A DNA stretch of 64,000 nucleotides from Thiobacillus sp. (GCA_024708885.1 JANJXT010000051.1:18057-82056), one strand, 5' to 3'; numbered from the stretch's first letter, positions 29,736 through 41,684 are shown. Numbers and translations are program-made. The notes: generated by a model not told the origin, from the sequence alone.

Positions 29736-30602
29736 ATGAGCTGGTTCCAGAAAATACTGCCGCCGAAGATCAAGCGCCGGGCGGACGCGCGCAAGTCGAT
29801 GCCGGAAGGCCTGTGGTCGAAATGTCCGGCGTGCAACGAGGTGCTGTATCGGGCCGACCTCGAAAGCAACCTGGAGGTGTGTCCGAAGTGCGGCCACCAT
29901 CATCGTATCGGCGCGCGTGCGCGCCTGGCCATGTTTCTGGACGCGGAGGGGCAGCACGAAATCGGTGCGCAGGTGACGCCGCTCGATCCGCTGAAATTCA
30001 AGGACGGCAAGAAGTATCCGGACCGTCTGAAGGAGGCGCAGGGCACCACGTCGGAGAGCGATGCGCTGGTGGTGATCGGCGGCAGCGTGAAAGCGGTGCC
30101 GGTGGTCGCGGCGGCGTTCGAGTTCAAGTTCATGGGCGGTTCGATGGGCTCGGTGGTGGGCGAGCGCTTCGTGCAGGGCGTGGAGGCGGCGATCGAGTCG
30201 AACTCCGCCTTCATCTGTTTTTCCGCCAGTGGCGGCGCGCGCATGCAGGAGGGCCTGTTCTCGCTGATGCAGATGGCCAAGACCTCGGCTGCGCTCACCC
30301 AGCTGTCGCGCCATCGGCTGCCCTTCATTTCGGTGCTGACCGATCCCACCATGGGCGGGGTGTCGGCAAGTTTCGCCATGCTCGGCGATCTCGTCATCGC
30401 CGAACCCAACGCACTGATCGGCTTCGCCGGCCCGCGCGTGATCGAGCAGACCGTACGCGAGACCCTGCCGGAAGGCTTCCAGCGTGCAGAATTCCTGCTG
30501 GACAAGGGCGCGGTCGACAGCATTGTCGACCGGCGCGAGATGCGCGACGCACTCGCGGCCACACTGACGATGCTCATGGGACGGCCGGCGCTGGCGGCGT
30601 GA
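29736..30602 (+). CDS. accD: Acetyl-CoA carboxylase carboxyltransferase subunit beta
   Basis: 288 residues. N-terminal zinc ribbon with cysteines in [11 protein letters not shown] and VCPKCGHHH, then the carboxyltransferase crotonase fold: [27 protein letters not shown] and [16 protein letters not shown]. Works with AccA (not in the window) in the first step of fatty acid synthesis. Confidence 0.97.
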   Translation: MSWFQKILPPKIKRRADARKSMPEGLWSKCPACNEVLYRADLESNLEVCPKCGHHHRIGARARLAMFLDAEGQHEIGAQVTPLDPLKFKDGKKYPDRLKEAQGTTSESDALVVIGGSVKAVPVVAAAFEFKFMGGSMGSVVGERFVQGVEAAIESNSAFICFSASGGARMQEGLFSLMQMAKTSAALTQLSRHRLPFISVLTDPTMGGVSASFAMLGDLVIAEPNALIGFAGPRVIEQTVRETLPEGFQRAEFLLDKGAVDSIVDRREMRDALAATLTMLMGRPALAA

Positions 30603-30662
30603 CGCCGTCCACTGCCACCATGCGCGGATCCCGACAGAACCCCCGCGCGGGGTGAACCGATC

Positions 30663-31934
30663 GTGCGGCAACCGACTTCACTTCAGGCCTGGCTTGCGCG
30701 GCTGGAGCACCTGCATCCGACCGCCATCGAGCTTGGACTCGAACGTGTGCGCCGTGTCTGGCAGGCGATGCGGCGGGCACCGCACTTTCCCGTCGTCGTC
30801 GTCGGCGGCACCAACGGCAAAGGATCGAGCTGTGCCGACCTTGAGGCCATCCTCGGCGCTGCGGGCTACCGGACCGGGCTTTTCACGTCGCCCCATCTGC
30901 TGCGTTACAACGAGCGTGTGCGTATCGGCGGGCGCGAGGCGAGCGATGCCGAGCTGGTCGTTGCGTTCGAACAGGTCGATGCGGCGCGCGGCGACACGTC
31001 GCTGACCTATTTCGAGTTCGGCGCGCTCGGCGCGATGGCGCAGTTTGTCGCCGCCGGCGTCGATGTCGCCATTCTCGAAGTGGGCCTCGGCGGGCGGCTC
31101 GATGCGGTCAACGTGTTCGATGCCGATGCTGCGCTGGTCACCGGCGTCGACCTCGACCATCAGGATTACCTGGGCGACACGCGGGAAGCCATCGGTTTCG
31201 AGAAGGCCGGCATCTATCGCGCCGGACGTCCGGCGATCTGCGCCGATCCGGCGCCGCCGACGAGCCTCATCGCGCACGCCCAAGCCATCGGGGCCGACTT
31301 GCGCTGCCTGGGGCGGGACTTCACGTATGAGGCCACGACTGACGACTGGGCCTGGCGCGGGGGGGCGGTGAGCTGGGTGGACTTGCCGCACCCCGCGCTC
31401 GCCGGCAGCTTCCAGCTGCGCAATGCCGCGGGCGTGCTGGCGGTGCTGGAAGCCGTGCGCGAACGCCTGCCGGTCGATGTGGGGGCGATTCGTGCGGGGC
31501 TGCGCAGCGTGACTGCGCCCGGCCGCTTCCAGCGGATCGCAGCGGCGCCGGAGACGATTGCCGATGTCGCGCACAACCCCGAGGCGGCGCGTGCGCTGGC
31601 GGCCACCCTGCGGGAACGGCCGGCACGCGGCCGCACGCTGGCGGTGTGCGGCATGCTCGCCGACAAGGACGCGGCCGGCGTCGTCGCCGCGCTCGCCGAG
31701 GCAGTCGACCAGTGGTGGGTCTGCGCGCCGGATTCGCCGCGCGCGCTGCCCGCCTCGAGGCTGGCGGAGGTGGTGCGCAGCCGGGCGCCGGGGGCGTCGG
31801 TGAAGGTCGAAGCGAAGGCGCGCCGCGCGCTCGACGCGGCGCGGGGTGAGGCACGGGAAGATGATAGAATCATCGTCTTCGGTTCGTTCTACACCGTCGC
31901 CGCCGTGCTCGATCATGCCGCCACCCAGCAGTGA
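30663..31934 (+). CDS. folC: Bifunctional folylpolyglutamate synthase / dihydrofolate synthase
   Basis: 423 residues. ATP-binding VVVGGTNGKGSSCADLE, GLFTSPHLLRYNERV, and the Mur-ligase-like centre LGGRLDAVNVFDADAALVTGVDLDHQDYLG; the C-terminal part has DVAHNPEAARALA. Adds glutamate to dihydropteroate and folates. Start GTG at 30663 behind GGGGTGA. Its end overlaps the SPOR gene by 20 bp. Confidence 0.95.
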   Translation: MRQPTSLQAWLARLEHLHPTAIELGLERVRRVWQAMRRAPHFPVVVVGGTNGKGSSCADLEAILGAAGYRTGLFTSPHLLRYNERVRIGGREASDAELVVAFEQVDAARGDTSLTYFEFGALGAMAQFVAAGVDVAILEVGLGGRLDAVNVFDADAALVTGVDLDHQDYLGDTREAIGFEKAGIYRAGRPAICADPAPPTSLIAHAQAIGADLRCLGRDFTYEATTDDWAWRGGAVSWVDLPHPALAGSFQLRNAAGVLAVLEAVRERLPVDVGAIRAGLRSVTAPGRFQRIAAAPETIADVAHNPEAARALAATLRERPARGRTLAVCGMLADKDAAGVVAALAEAVDQWWVCAPDSPRALPASRLAEVVRSRAPGASVKVEAKARRALDAARGEAREDDRIIVFGSFYTVAAVLDHAATQQ

Positions 31935-32562
31935 AAACGATCTCAAGCGTCGCGCCCGGCGCCGGCTGATCGGCGCGGTCGCGCTCATGCTGCTGGCCGT
32001 GATCCTCCTGCCGCTGCTGCTCGAGGACGAACCGCAGCCGGGCAGCCCGCTCGCCGTGCGCATGGCGGTACTGCCGCCCAGCCCCGCGCCGGCCACACCG
32101 GCCGAAACCGACATGCCCGCTTCCGCGCCTGCGGCGCAGCCCCTGCCCGCCGCGCCCCAGCCGGTTCCGCCGCCCGCGGCGGCGGAACCGGTCAAGCCCG
32201 CGTCGCCAAAACCCGAAACCCGGCTCGAAGTCAAACCCGAGGCAAAACCCCAAGTCAAACCCAAGCCGCAGCCGCAGCCCGAGGCGCCCAAGCCGCAGGC
32301 GAAGCCGGTTGCGCCGCCTGCTGCAACGGTGAAGCCCGCCGCAGGCGAGGGCTACGCGGTCCAGGTTGCGGCGCTGCAGGACACGGCCAAGCTCGGCGAA
32401 CTGGAAGCGCGTGTGCGTGCCGCAGGCTTGCCGGTCTACACGGATCGGCTGGGGCCGCTGACCCGCGTGCGCGTGGGGCCGTTCCCGACGCGCGAGGCGG
32501 CGCAGGAAGCCGTGCGCACGCTTCATGCGGCCGGCATCAAGGACGCGGTCTTGGCACCATGA
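31915..32562 (+). CDS. SPOR-domain membrane protein
   Basis: 215 residues: short basic N-terminus, one transmembrane helix (~19-36, LIGAVALMLLAVILLPLLL), a long Pro/Ala/Lys linker (~50-140) crossing the periplasm and a C-terminal SPOR domain (~142-215, GYAVQVAALQDTAKLGELEARVRAAG, VRVGPFPTREAAQEA) that binds denuded septal peptidoglycan. Homologues between folC and cvpA are often called DedD, and a division role is likely. The stop overlaps the cvpA start (ATGA). Confidence 0.9.
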   Translation: MPPPSSENDLKRRARRRLIGAVALMLLAVILLPLLLEDEPQPGSPLAVRMAVLPPSPAPATPAETDMPASAPAAQPLPAAPQPVPPPAAAEPVKPASPKPETRLEVKPEAKPQVKPKPQPQPEAPKPQAKPVAPPAATVKPAAGEGYAVQVAALQDTAKLGELEARVRAAGLPVYTDRLGPLTRVRVGPFPTREAAQEAVRTLHAAGIKDAVLAP

Positions 32563-33050
32563 ACGTGCTCGATCTCGTCGTCCTGCTGGTGCTGGTCCTG
32601 ACGGTCGTGCGTGGACTGATGCGCGGCATGGTGGACACGCTGTTTTCGCTGGCGGCCTGGCTGCTCGCCTTCCTCGTGGGCAAGTGGGGTGCGCTGCTCG
32701 CGGAACCCCTGTTGCCGGCGGGCCTGGAAAACCCGGCGACGCGCTATTTTGCCGGATTCGCGGTGGTGTTTCTGGTGGTGCTGATCGCTGTGCTGTTGGT
32801 CGGTCATGCCGTCGCGGCGCTGCTGCGCGCGATCGGCCTCGGCGGCGCCGACAAGGTGCTGGGCGGATTGGTCGGGGTGGCGAAGGGTCTGGTCATCCTG
32901 ACCGGATTCAGCGTCGCTGCCGGCCTCACCGCGTTGCCGCGCACCGACCTGTGGAAACAGGCGAGGCTTTCCGGCAGTCTGCAGGCCATGGCGCGTGCGG
33001 CGTTGCCGCTGCTGCCGCAGAACGTGGCGAAGCATGTTCGCTTTGAATGA
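32559..33050 (+). CDS. cvpA: CvpA family membrane protein
   Basis: 163 residues with four hydrophobic helices; start MNVLDLVVLLVLVLTVVRGLMRGMVDTLFSLAAW is the CvpA signature (first named for colicin V production). Function is not settled; involved in envelope stress tolerance in enterics. Coupled to the SPOR gene and 21 bp before purF, the conserved neighbour. Confidence 0.92.
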   Translation: MNVLDLVVLLVLVLTVVRGLMRGMVDTLFSLAAWLLAFLVGKWGALLAEPLLPAGLENPATRYFAGFAVVFLVVLIAVLLVGHAVAALLRAIGLGGADKVLGGLVGVAKGLVILTGFSVAAGLTALPRTDLWKQARLSGSLQAMARAALPLLPQNVAKHVRFE

Positions 33051-33071
33051 TCTAGTGGATGGGTTGTACTC

Positions 33072-34592
<1,521 letters not shown>

Positions 34593-34593
34593 C

Positions 34594-35763
34594 ATGGACG
34601 ACCACTACGACATCGACACCCTGGCGGTCCGCGCCGGCAGCGTGCGCAGCCAGTTCAACGAGCACTCCGAGGCGATGTTCCTCACCTCCAGTTTCGTCTT
34701 CGGCAGTGCCGCCGAAGCCGCGGCGCGGTTCAAGGGCGAGCAGCCCGGGCCGATCTACGCGCGCTTCACCAATCCCACGGTGCAGATGATGGAGGCGCGG
34801 CTCGCCGCGCTCGAAGGCGCGGAGCGCTGCGTTGCGTTCGCCTCGGGCATGGCGGCGATCCTCGCCACCGTGATGGGGCTCATGAAAGCGGGCGAGCACA
34901 TCGTCGCCTCGCGCTCGATCTTCGGATCGACCGTGCAGCTCTTCTCCAACATTCTCGGCCGCTTCGGCATCGAGACGAGCTACGTGTCGCCGACCGATCC
35001 CGAGGAATGGCGCGCGGCAGTCAAGCCGAACACGAAGCTCTTCTTCGTCGAATCGCCGTCGAACCCGCTCACCGAAGTGAGCGACGTCCGCGCGCTTGCC
35101 ACCATCGCCCACGAAGCCGGGGCGTGGCTCGCGGTGGACAACTGCTTCTGCTCGCCCGCGCTGCAAAAGCCGCTCGAACTGGGTGCCGACATCGTGATCC
35201 ACTCGGCGACCAAATACCTCGACGGCCAGGGGCGCGTGCTCGGCGGCGCCGTGCTGGGAAGCCAGACGCTCATGGACGGCGTCTACACCTTCCTGCGCAC
35301 GGCCGGGCCGACGCTCTCTCCCTTCAACGCCTGGGTCATCCTCAAGGGAATGGAAACCCTGTCGCTGCGCATGGAAGCGCATTCGCGCAATGCGCTCGCC
35401 CTGGCGCAATGGCTGGAAGCGCAGCCGCAGGTTGCGCGCGTCCTCTATCCCGGCCTGCCCTCGCATCCGCAGCACGCCCTGGCGATGGCGCAGCAGAAGA
35501 CCGGCGGCGGCATCGTCGCCTTCGACATCAAGGGTGGCCAGGCGGCGGCGTGGGCGCTGATCGACGCGACGAAGCTTCTGTCGATCACCGCCAATCTGGG
35601 CGACACCAAGACCACCATCACCCATCCGGCCAGCACCACGCACAGCCGCATGACGGCGGAGCAGCGCGCCGCGGCAGGCATCGGCGACGGCCTGATCCGC
35701 ATTGCCGTCGGCCTCGAATCCGTCGCCGACATCCAGGGCGATCTCGCGCGCGGCTTGGCGTGA
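34594..35763 (+). CDS. metZ: O-succinylhomoserine sulfhydrylase
   Basis: 389 residues, a cystathionine gamma-synthase-fold PLP enzyme. PLP lysine is Lys207 in HSATKYLDGQGRVLGG; YARFTNPTVQMMEARLAALE and VESPSNPLTEVSD are conserved. Makes homocysteine directly from sulfide, which suits a sulfur-metabolising host. The purF-metZ order is the conserved marker for this assignment over MetB or MetY. Confidence 0.93.
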   Translation: MDDHYDIDTLAVRAGSVRSQFNEHSEAMFLTSSFVFGSAAEAAARFKGEQPGPIYARFTNPTVQMMEARLAALEGAERCVAFASGMAAILATVMGLMKAGEHIVASRSIFGSTVQLFSNILGRFGIETSYVSPTDPEEWRAAVKPNTKLFFVESPSNPLTEVSDVRALATIAHEAGAWLAVDNCFCSPALQKPLELGADIVIHSATKYLDGQGRVLGGAVLGSQTLMDGVYTFLRTAGPTLSPFNAWVILKGMETLSLRMEAHSRNALALAQWLEAQPQVARVLYPGLPSHPQHALAMAQQKTGGGIVAFDIKGGQAAAWALIDATKLLSITANLGDTKTTITHPASTTHSRMTAEQRAAAGIGDGLIRIAVGLESVADIQGDLARGLA

Positions 35764-35864
35764 AGCGTGTCTCGCTGCGTGGCTGCTGCAACCGGACGCA
35801 CGGGGGCCGCCGCATCCGCCCCCGGTTCAGTGGCCGCAAGACTTGGCGGTGGGTCGCTGCACCG

Positions 35865-36596
35865 TCATGACGCTGCCACCTCGAGGGTGCAGCCCGCGGC
35901 ATCGCACACCACGTAGCCCCAGCGTTCGTACCAGTCGGGCAGCACCCAGCGTTCGCACGGCGTGCCGTCGACGTCGTGGGTGTGCCGGGCCGGGCGGTGG
36001 GTGTGGCCGTGGATCAGCCGCTGCGCGTGCTGTGCGCGCAGCACGCGCACGACTTCGCTGACATTGACGTCCATGACGGCGGCCGGCTTCTGCGCCTTGG
36101 CGGCCGCGCTGCCGGCGCGCGCCTGGCGCGCCAGTTTGCGACGCAGTCCCCTGGGCAGGCGCTTGAGGAGGGCGACGGTGACGGGATGGCGCGAACGGCG
36201 GCGGAAGCGCTGGTAGGCAAGGTCGTCAGTGCACAGCGTGTCGCCGTGCATCAGCAGCGTTGGCACGCCATGGAGATCGATGCGTGTCGGATCGGCGATG
36301 AGCGTCATGCCGGCGCGTGCCGCATAGCGCGCTGCCAGCATGAAATCGCGGTTGCCGTGCTGGAAATACACCGGCGTGCCGGATGCCGCCAGCGCCTTCA
36401 GGCGGTGCGCCGTTTCTGCAGCCACGGCTTCGTCGTGGTCGTCCCCCGTCCAGGCTTCGAACAGGTCGCCGAGGATGTACAGCGCGTCGGCGCCCACAAC
36501 GTTTTCGTCGAGGAAGCGAAAAAAACGCCCGGTCGCGGCCGGGCGTTCGTCGGTGAGGTGCAGGTCGGCGACGAAGTAGGTGCGCCCCGTCTTCAC
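35865..36596 (-). CDS. lpxH: UDP-2,3-diacylglucosamine diphosphatase
   Basis: Lipid A step: makes lipid X from UDP-2,3-diacylglucosamine. 243 residues, calcineurin-like metal sites: FVADLHLTDERP, LGDLFEAWTGDD, GNRDFML, LMHGDTL and HGHTHRPA, the LpxH order. Start MKTGRTYF 8 bp after the ppiB stop; co-directional with ppiB. Confidence 0.95.
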   Translation of the reverse strand: MKTGRTYFVADLHLTDERPAATGRFFRFLDENVVGADALYILGDLFEAWTGDDHDEAVAAETAHRLKALAASGTPVYFQHGNRDFMLAARYAARAGMTLIADPTRIDLHGVPTLLMHGDTLCTDDLAYQRFRRRSRHPVTVALLKRLPRGLRRKLARQARAGSAAAKAQKPAAVMDVNVSEVVRVLRAQHAQRLIHGHTHRPARHTHDVDGTPCERWVLPDWYERWGYVVCDAAGCTLEVAAS

Positions 36597-36604
36597 CGGC
36601 TGGT

Positions 36605-37096
36605 TCAGGCGATTTCCGCCCTGGTGATGACAACGTCCTCCAGCGGCACATCCTGATGACCGGCGCGGGTGCCGGTTTTCGCCTTTTTGATGGTGTCGAT
36701 GACCTCGGCACCCTCGATCACCTTGCCGAACACGGCGTAGCCGTAGCCCTGCGGCGAGGGGGAACTGAAGTTGAGAAAACCGTTGTCCTTGACGTTGATG
36801 AAGAACTGCGCGGTGGCCGAATTCGGATCCGACGTGCGCGCCATGGCAATCGTGTAGGTCTCGTTCTTCAGGCCATTGGACGCCTCGTTCTCGATCGGCG
36901 CGCGGGTCGGCTTCTGCGTCATGCCGGGTACGAAGCCCCCGCCCTGGATCATGAAGCCGTCGATGACGCGATGGAAGATCGTGCCGTCATAGAAGCCGTC
37001 GCGCACGTACTGGAGAAAATTCTCCACCGTCTTGGGCGCCTTCTCGGCGTCAAGTTCGAGGGTGAGGGTGCCGAGGGTGGTGTGCAGCTTGACCAT
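36605..37096 (-). CDS. ppiB: Peptidyl-prolyl cis-trans isomerase, cyclophilin type (cytoplasmic)
   Basis: 163 residues, no signal peptide. Cyclophilin motifs: [29 protein letters not shown] (Arg of FHR catalytic), [12 protein letters not shown] and YAVFGKV. AAGGA five bases before ATG 37096 sets the start; the frame is open far upstream but is not coding there. Lies between the L,D-transpeptidase and lpxH in one leftward run. Confidence 0.95.
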   Translation of the reverse strand: MVKLHTTLGTLTLELDAEKAPKTVENFLQYVRDGFYDGTIFHRVIDGFMIQGGGFVPGMTQKPTRAPIENEASNGLKNETYTIAMARTSDPNSATAQFFINVKDNGFLNFSSPSPQGYGYAVFGKVIEGAEVIDTIKKAKTGTRAGHQDVPLEDVVITRAEIA

Positions 37097-37104
37097 GCCT
37101 GTCC

Positions 37105-38256
37105 TTAAAGTGAAGTTTCGTGAATGATTGTCCAGCGTCCGTTGTCGCGGCGCCAGAACTGGCGCTTCACGGTGCGGTCGCTGAGGTTGTTGCTGCGGTA
37201 CTCCTGCACGAAGCTGACCAGCGCGAAATCGGGGCGTTCGGGGTAGAGCATCAGACTGACACGGTCGAGCCCCACCTTGATCCAGGTCTTGCCGGCGTTG
37301 ACTTTCTGCTTCGAGGCGCGGAACGCGCCCAGATCCTGCCCGCCGCTGCGAAACTGCGGATGGTAGTGGGCGATCAGGCGTGCCGTGTCGCGGCTTTCCC
37401 AGTCGTATCGCCAGTTTTCCAGCGCCGCCGCGAGGTCGTTGCGGCGTTCGGCGAGCGCGTCGAGCGCCACCCACTCGACCGCCTCGCTGATGATCACGGG
37501 CGTCTTGCCGGCCTCGATGTACTGTCCGAGGCGCGTCAGGTCGTCGTTGGCGAGCACCACGCAGCCCTCGCTCGCGCGCGGCGCGCGGCTGTAGGTGTTG
37601 CTGGGGCTGCCGTGGATCCAGATGCCGTAGCCGTTGCGTCCCTGGCGCGTGTCCCACTCGTTGGGATAGCTGAGGGTGAAGGCGCCGCTGCCGTAGAAAT
37701 CGGTGAGCTCGCGCGGCGACTTGAAACCGGACACGTTGTAGATGCCGATCGGCGTGCGGTTGTCGCCTTCGCGCTCCTTGCCGGCGCCGGCCTTGCCGAT
37801 GGTCACGTAGAAGTCCGCCACGCGCACCGGCAGGCCGGCGCGGTTCGCGTAGACATACAGGCGCGAGCGGCTGGCGTCGACCACCAGTGCATGGCGGTAC
37901 GTGTCGTCGAGATTGAGCAGGTAGGCCGGCACCTTGTCCTGCGGCAGGGGGTCGGTCGCCGCGCGCACGCGCTGGCGCGCTTCGTCGCGCAGCTGCTGCA
38001 GTTCGCCGCCGCGCGTATTCACGTTGCCGAGCGTGTCCAGCGGCCGTGCGCGTGCCAGCAGCAGGTCGCCGCGCACCAGGTGCGCGAGGCGGAAATTGGG
38101 ATGCTGGCGGGTCAACCGGTCGACCGTCGAAAGGGCTTCCGGCACGCGGCTCTGCGTCACGGCGAGCAGGCTGTCGGCCAGCATGCGGTCGGCATCCGCC
38201 AGCGCCCCCCCGGGCAGGCCGGCGAGCAGCAGGATGGACAGCAGCAGGCGGCGCAT
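37105..38256 (-). CDS. L,D-transpeptidase (YkuD) with C-terminal NTF2-like tail
   Basis: 383 residues: signal peptide (~1-21), helical repeat-like region (~25-100), YkuD domain (~120-245) with [27 protein letters not shown], where His and Cys of the HG...S-GC motif are catalytic, and a C-terminal SnoaL/NTF2-like segment ([19 protein letters not shown], ending [13 protein letters not shown]). It cross-links or modifies peptidoglycan or tethers proteins to it. The neighbouring TPR protein ends with the same NTF2-like segment, so the two are probably related partners. Confidence 0.9.
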   Translation of the reverse strand: MRRLLLSILLLAGLPGGALADADRMLADSLLAVTQSRVPEALSTVDRLTRQHPNFRLAHLVRGDLLLARARPLDTLGNVNTRGGELQQLRDEARQRVRAATDPLPQDKVPAYLLNLDDTYRHALVVDASRSRLYVYANRAGLPVRVADFYVTIGKAGAGKEREGDNRTPIGIYNVSGFKSPRELTDFYGSGAFTLSYPNEWDTRQGRNGYGIWIHGSPSNTYSRAPRASEGCVVLANDDLTRLGQYIEAGKTPVIISEAVEWVALDALAERRNDLAAALENWRYDWESRDTARLIAHYHPQFRSGGQDLGAFRASKQKVNAGKTWIKVGLDRVSLMLYPERPDFALVSFVQEYRSNNLSDRTVKRQFWRRDNGRWTIIHETSL

Positions 38257-38264
38257 GAGGGCGG

Positions 38265-39257
38265 TCAGCGGGACGTTTCGCCGACGATGCGCCACTGGCC
38301 GTTTTGCAGGGCCAGCTTCAGCGTCTTGGTGACGGTCGAGTTGAGGCGGTCGGAACGGTAGGCCTGGCGGAAGGTGGCGGTGGCGCTGTCGCCCTCCTGC
38401 TCGACCTTGAGATCGCTCAGCTTGACCTCGATGCGCTTGGGGGTGGTGATGCGCGCGCTGCGCTGCGCTTCCCAGGCCGTGCGCGACAGGCCGTTCGCAC
38501 TGTAGCCGCTGGCGTAGGCGGCCAGATAGCCTGCGACGTCGCGGCGCGACCAGGCCTGCGCCCACTGTGCGATCGCCGCCTCGACATCAGCCGCCGGTGC
38601 GGCGGGGGCTGCGCTGCGCGGTTCAGCCGGCGGCGTGGCTTTGGCGGCCGGGGCGGCGGCACGGGATTCAGCGGGTGGCGCGGCTTTGGCGGCCGGTGCG
38701 GCGGTCGTGGCGGCGGTGGCCACGGCGGGACGAACCGCGGCCTTGCGCGGCTCGCCGCCCATCATTTCCTTGATCAGTGCGAGCTTGGTCTGCGCGGCCG
38801 TATTGCGGCTGTCGAGCGCCAGCGCCTTGTCATACGCCAGCGACGCCATCTTGGCGTAGATGTCGCCGAGATTCTCGTGGGCGGTGGCATAACTCGGATG
38901 CGTGCGGATCGCCTTTTCCAGCGAATCCTTCGCGGCCTCGTACTTGCCCTGCGAGGCATACAGCACCGCGAGGTTGTTGTAGGGTTCGGGCAGCTCCGGA
39001 TAGTCCTCGGTGAGCGCGGTGAACAGGCCGATCGCGTCGTTGGTCTTGCCCTGGTCGGCGAGAATCAGGCCCTTGAGGAAGCGAGCCTGGGCGTCTTTCG
39101 GGTTCTTCGCCAGATAGCGGTTGGCGTTGTCGAGTGCGCCGGCAAGATCGCCCTTGCGGAACTGCTGGTTGATGTCCTGAATGTCGCTGGCGAGCACAGG
39201 GGCGCCAGCAACCAGGGCGCAGACAGCGGCAGCGGCGAGAAAACGGGGCAGGGCCAT
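38265..39257 (-). CDS. Exported TPR protein with C-terminal NTF2-like segment
   Basis: 330 residues: signal peptide (~1-23), three to four TPR units (~30-150; [64 protein letters not shown]), an Ala/Pro linker with two near-identical [19 protein letters not shown] units, and an NTF2-like tail ([24 protein letters not shown], ending [16 protein letters not shown]) homologous to that of the adjacent L,D-transpeptidase. ATG 39257 is chosen; ATG 39275 adds six residues and cannot be excluded. Confidence 0.85.
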   Translation of the reverse strand: MALPRFLAAAAVCALVAGAPVLASDIQDINQQFRKGDLAGALDNANRYLAKNPKDAQARFLKGLILADQGKTNDAIGLFTALTEDYPELPEPYNNLAVLYASQGKYEAAKDSLEKAIRTHPSYATAHENLGDIYAKMASLAYDKALALDSRNTAAQTKLALIKEMMGGEPRKAAVRPAVATAATTAAPAAKAAPPAESRAAAPAAKATPPAEPRSAAPAAPAADVEAAIAQWAQAWSRRDVAGYLAAYASGYSANGLSRTAWEAQRSARITTPKRIEVKLSDLKVEQEGDSATATFRQAYRSDRLNSTVTKTLKLALQNGQWRIVGETSR

Positions 39258-39375
39258 GTGATATGCTCGGGTCATCGCGGAAAGCTGGCATTTTAGCAAC
39301 ATCGCCCCGGCTGGGACAGCCGGGGCGATGCCGGATTCCCGGACCGCATCATTCAGTTCCCGGCCCTTTCGTTCC

Positions 39376-40743
39376 ATGCTGCACATCACCAACTCCCTCA
39401 CCCGCACCAAGGAAGCCTTCGTCCCCCTCGTACCCGGCCGTGTCCGCATGTACGTCTGCGGCATGACCGTATATGACCTGTGCCATCTGGGGCATGCGCG
39501 GGTATTCGTGGTGTTCGACATGGTGGTGCGCTGGCTGCGGGCGAGCGGGCTGGAGGTCGAGTACGTCAGGAACATAACGGACATTGACGACAAAATCATT
39601 AGGCGCGCACAGGAAAACGGCGAGACCCCCGCCGCCTTGGCCGAGCGCTTCATCGCCGCGATGCACGAGGACGAGCGCGCGCTCGGCGTGCTGCCGCCCG
39701 ACCACGAACCGCGCGCGACCCGCTACGTGGCGCAGATGCTGGCGATGATCGAGCAACTGCAGAAGAACGGCCTCGCCTACGCCGCGCCCAACGGCGACGT
39801 CTATTACAGTGTGCGGGGTTTCCCCGCGTATGGCCGGCTCTCCGGCAAGAGCCTCGACGAGCTGCGCGCCGGCGAACGCGTCGAGGTCGACCCCAGCAAG
39901 CGCGATCCCATGGACTTCGTGCTGTGGAAGGCCGCCAAGCCCGGCGAGCCGGCGTGGGCGTCGCCGTGGGGACCGGGGCGCCCCGGCTGGCACATCGAAT
40001 GCTCGGCGATGAGCGCGGAGCTGCTCGGCCGCCACTTCGACATCCATGGCGGCGGACAGGACCTGCAGTTCCCCCACCACGAGAACGAGATCGCCCAGTC
40101 CGAGGGCGTGCACGCCTGCACCTTCGTCAATTACTGGATGCATAACGGCTTCGTGCGCGTCGACAACGAGAAGATGTCGAAGTCGCTCGGCAACTTTTTC
40201 ACCATCCGTGAAATCCTGCAGAAATACGACGCCGAGGTGGTGCGCTTCTTCATCCTGCGCGCGCACTATCGCAGCCCGTTGAACTACTCGGACGCCCATC
40301 TCGACGACGCGCGCAGCGCGCTGACGCGCCTCTATACGGCGCTGAAGGGCGCCCCCCTCGAAACCGGTCCGGTGGACTGGACACTCCCGGCCGCTGCACG
40401 CTTCCACGCGGCGATGGACGACGATTTCAATACGCCCGAGGCGATCGCCGTGCTGTTCGACCTCGCCGGCGAGGCCAACCGCGGCGATGCGGCGGCCGCG
40501 CGCCTGTTGCGCGCGCTGGGCGGCACGCTCGGGCTGCTGCAGCGCGACGCCGAGGCCTTTCTCAAGGCCGGAGTGTCCGCAGGGGGGCTCGACGAGGCCG
40601 CGATCGAGCGCCTGATTGCGGCGCGCCAGGCGGCACGCAAGGCGAAAAGCTTCGCCGAATCGGACCGCATCCGCGACGAACTCGCGGCGAACGGCGTGAT
40701 TCTGGAGGACGGGGCGGGCGGCACGACCTGGCGGCGCACCTGA
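39376..40743 (+). CDS. cysS: Cysteinyl-tRNA synthetase
   Basis: 455 residues, full length. Class I signatures HLGHA (HIGH) and KMSKSLGN (KMSKS); zinc ligands start with YVCGMTVYD and include IECSAMS and HHENE. Charges tRNA-Cys. Divergent from the TPR gene; ends in a strong terminator shared with the convergent Met-rich gene. Confidence 0.98.
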   Translation: MLHITNSLTRTKEAFVPLVPGRVRMYVCGMTVYDLCHLGHARVFVVFDMVVRWLRASGLEVEYVRNITDIDDKIIRRAQENGETPAALAERFIAAMHEDERALGVLPPDHEPRATRYVAQMLAMIEQLQKNGLAYAAPNGDVYYSVRGFPAYGRLSGKSLDELRAGERVEVDPSKRDPMDFVLWKAAKPGEPAWASPWGPGRPGWHIECSAMSAELLGRHFDIHGGGQDLQFPHHENEIAQSEGVHACTFVNYWMHNGFVRVDNEKMSKSLGNFFTIREILQKYDAEVVRFFILRAHYRSPLNYSDAHLDDARSALTRLYTALKGAPLETGPVDWTLPAAARFHAAMDDDFNTPEAIAVLFDLAGEANRGDAAAARLLRALGGTLGLLQRDAEAFLKAGVSAGGLDEAAIERLIAARQAARKAKSFAESDRIRDELAANGVILEDGAGGTTWRRT

Positions 40744-40763
40744 ACGCCGCTGCCCATCGGCAA

Positions 40764-40795
40764 CGAAAAAGGGACGGCGAGCCGTCCCTTTTTCG
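40764..40795. terminator. Bidirectional intrinsic terminator
   Basis: GGGACGG-CGAG-CCGTCCC stem-loop (40771-40788) flanked by AAAAA and TTTTT and by complementary CG on both sides. Serves the convergent cysS and the Met-rich repeat gene. Confidence 0.92.
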
Positions 40796-40811
40796 TGTGT
40801 CTGCGCCGGAA

Positions 40812-41684
40812 TTACTTGGCGGCAGGTGCCGGAGTCGCGGCCTGGGGCGGTGCGGCGTAGAAGCTGGCCGGGTTCATCATGTTCATCCAGACGTTGGGGT
40901 CGAAGAAGTTGAACGAGCCAGCGGGAACGGGCTGGGCGCCGGCAGCGGCAGGCTGACCCGCGACGGGGGCGGCGGTCATGCCCATCCAGCTGGCCGGATC
41001 GAAGAAGTTGAACGTGCCGGCGGGTGCGGCGCCAGCCATGGGCGCGGCGTAGGTCGCCGGGTTCATCCAGGTGCCCCACGAACCGTAGGTGGCCGGGTTC
41101 ATCGACGCATTCATCCAGCCGGTGTACATGGCCGGGTTCATCGGCTGCATCATCAGCTGCCACAGACGCGGATCCATCGGTGCCATCATCCACTTCATGT
41201 ACATGGCGGGGTTCATGGACTGCATCATCATGTTCCACATCTGCGGATCCATAGGCATCATCATCCAGCGCATCATCTTGCCCGGGTCGAGCAGCTGGGT
41301 CATGAGCGCGGTGTAGAAGTTGGGGTCCATCGACGCCGCCATCCACTTCATGTACATGTCGGGGTCGGCGAACTGCATGTAGTTGGACAGCGAGCGCGGG
41401 TCCATCATCGAGCCCATCATGCGGTACCAGTTGCCCGGTTCCATCATGTTGACGCCCATCTGGGTGTAGAAACCGGGTTCGGTGACGGCGTTGGCCCAGG
41501 GCACGAACACCTTCGGGTCGCGATAGGCGGATGCGTTGCGGGTGAAATCCGTCATGCGCTCCAGCCACTGCTGGCTGGTTTGCGGGACAGCGGCCGGGGT
41601 CCCGGCGGCGGGCGCGGTGCCGTTGGCAAACGCGGCGGGGGCGAGGGCAAGGCCGAGGGCAACTACGAGGGATTTCGCTTTCAT
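40812..41684 (-). CDS. Exported methionine-rich tandem-repeat protein, paralogue without OmpA domain
   Basis: 290 residues, function not recognised. Signal peptide (~1-20, ALAPAAFA), QQWLERMTDFTRNASAYRDP segment, then about eleven consecutive 12-13-residue units such as DPDMYMKWMAASM, DPGKMMRWMMMPM, NPAMYMKWMMAPM and NPAMYTGWMNASM, and an Ala/Pro-rich end with two copies of FNFFDP-x-x-WM. Met is the dominant residue of the repeat block. It aligns through the signal, linker and repeats with 1563-2873 but lacks that protein's OmpA domain. GGAG six bases before ATG 41684 fixes the start rather than ATG 41696. The upstream gap is AT-rich. Confidence 0.85.
   Translation of the reverse strand: MKAKSLVVALGLALAPAAFANGTAPAAGTPAAVPQTSQQWLERMTDFTRNASAYRDPKVFVPWANAVTEPGFYTQMGVNMMEPGNWYRMMGSMMDPRSLSNYMQFADPDMYMKWMAASMDPNFYTALMTQLLDPGKMMRWMMMPMDPQMWNMMMQSMNPAMYMKWMMAPMDPRLWQLMMQPMNPAMYTGWMNASMNPATYGSWGTWMNPATYAAPMAGAAPAGTFNFFDPASWMGMTAAPVAGQPAAAGAQPVPAGSFNFFDPNVWMNMMNPASFYAAPPQAATPAPAAK

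Noticed and set aside
35801..35824. CGGGGGC/GCCCCCG hairpin between metZ and lpxH as a terminator
   Set aside because: No T-tract on either strand; listed only as a possible structure.
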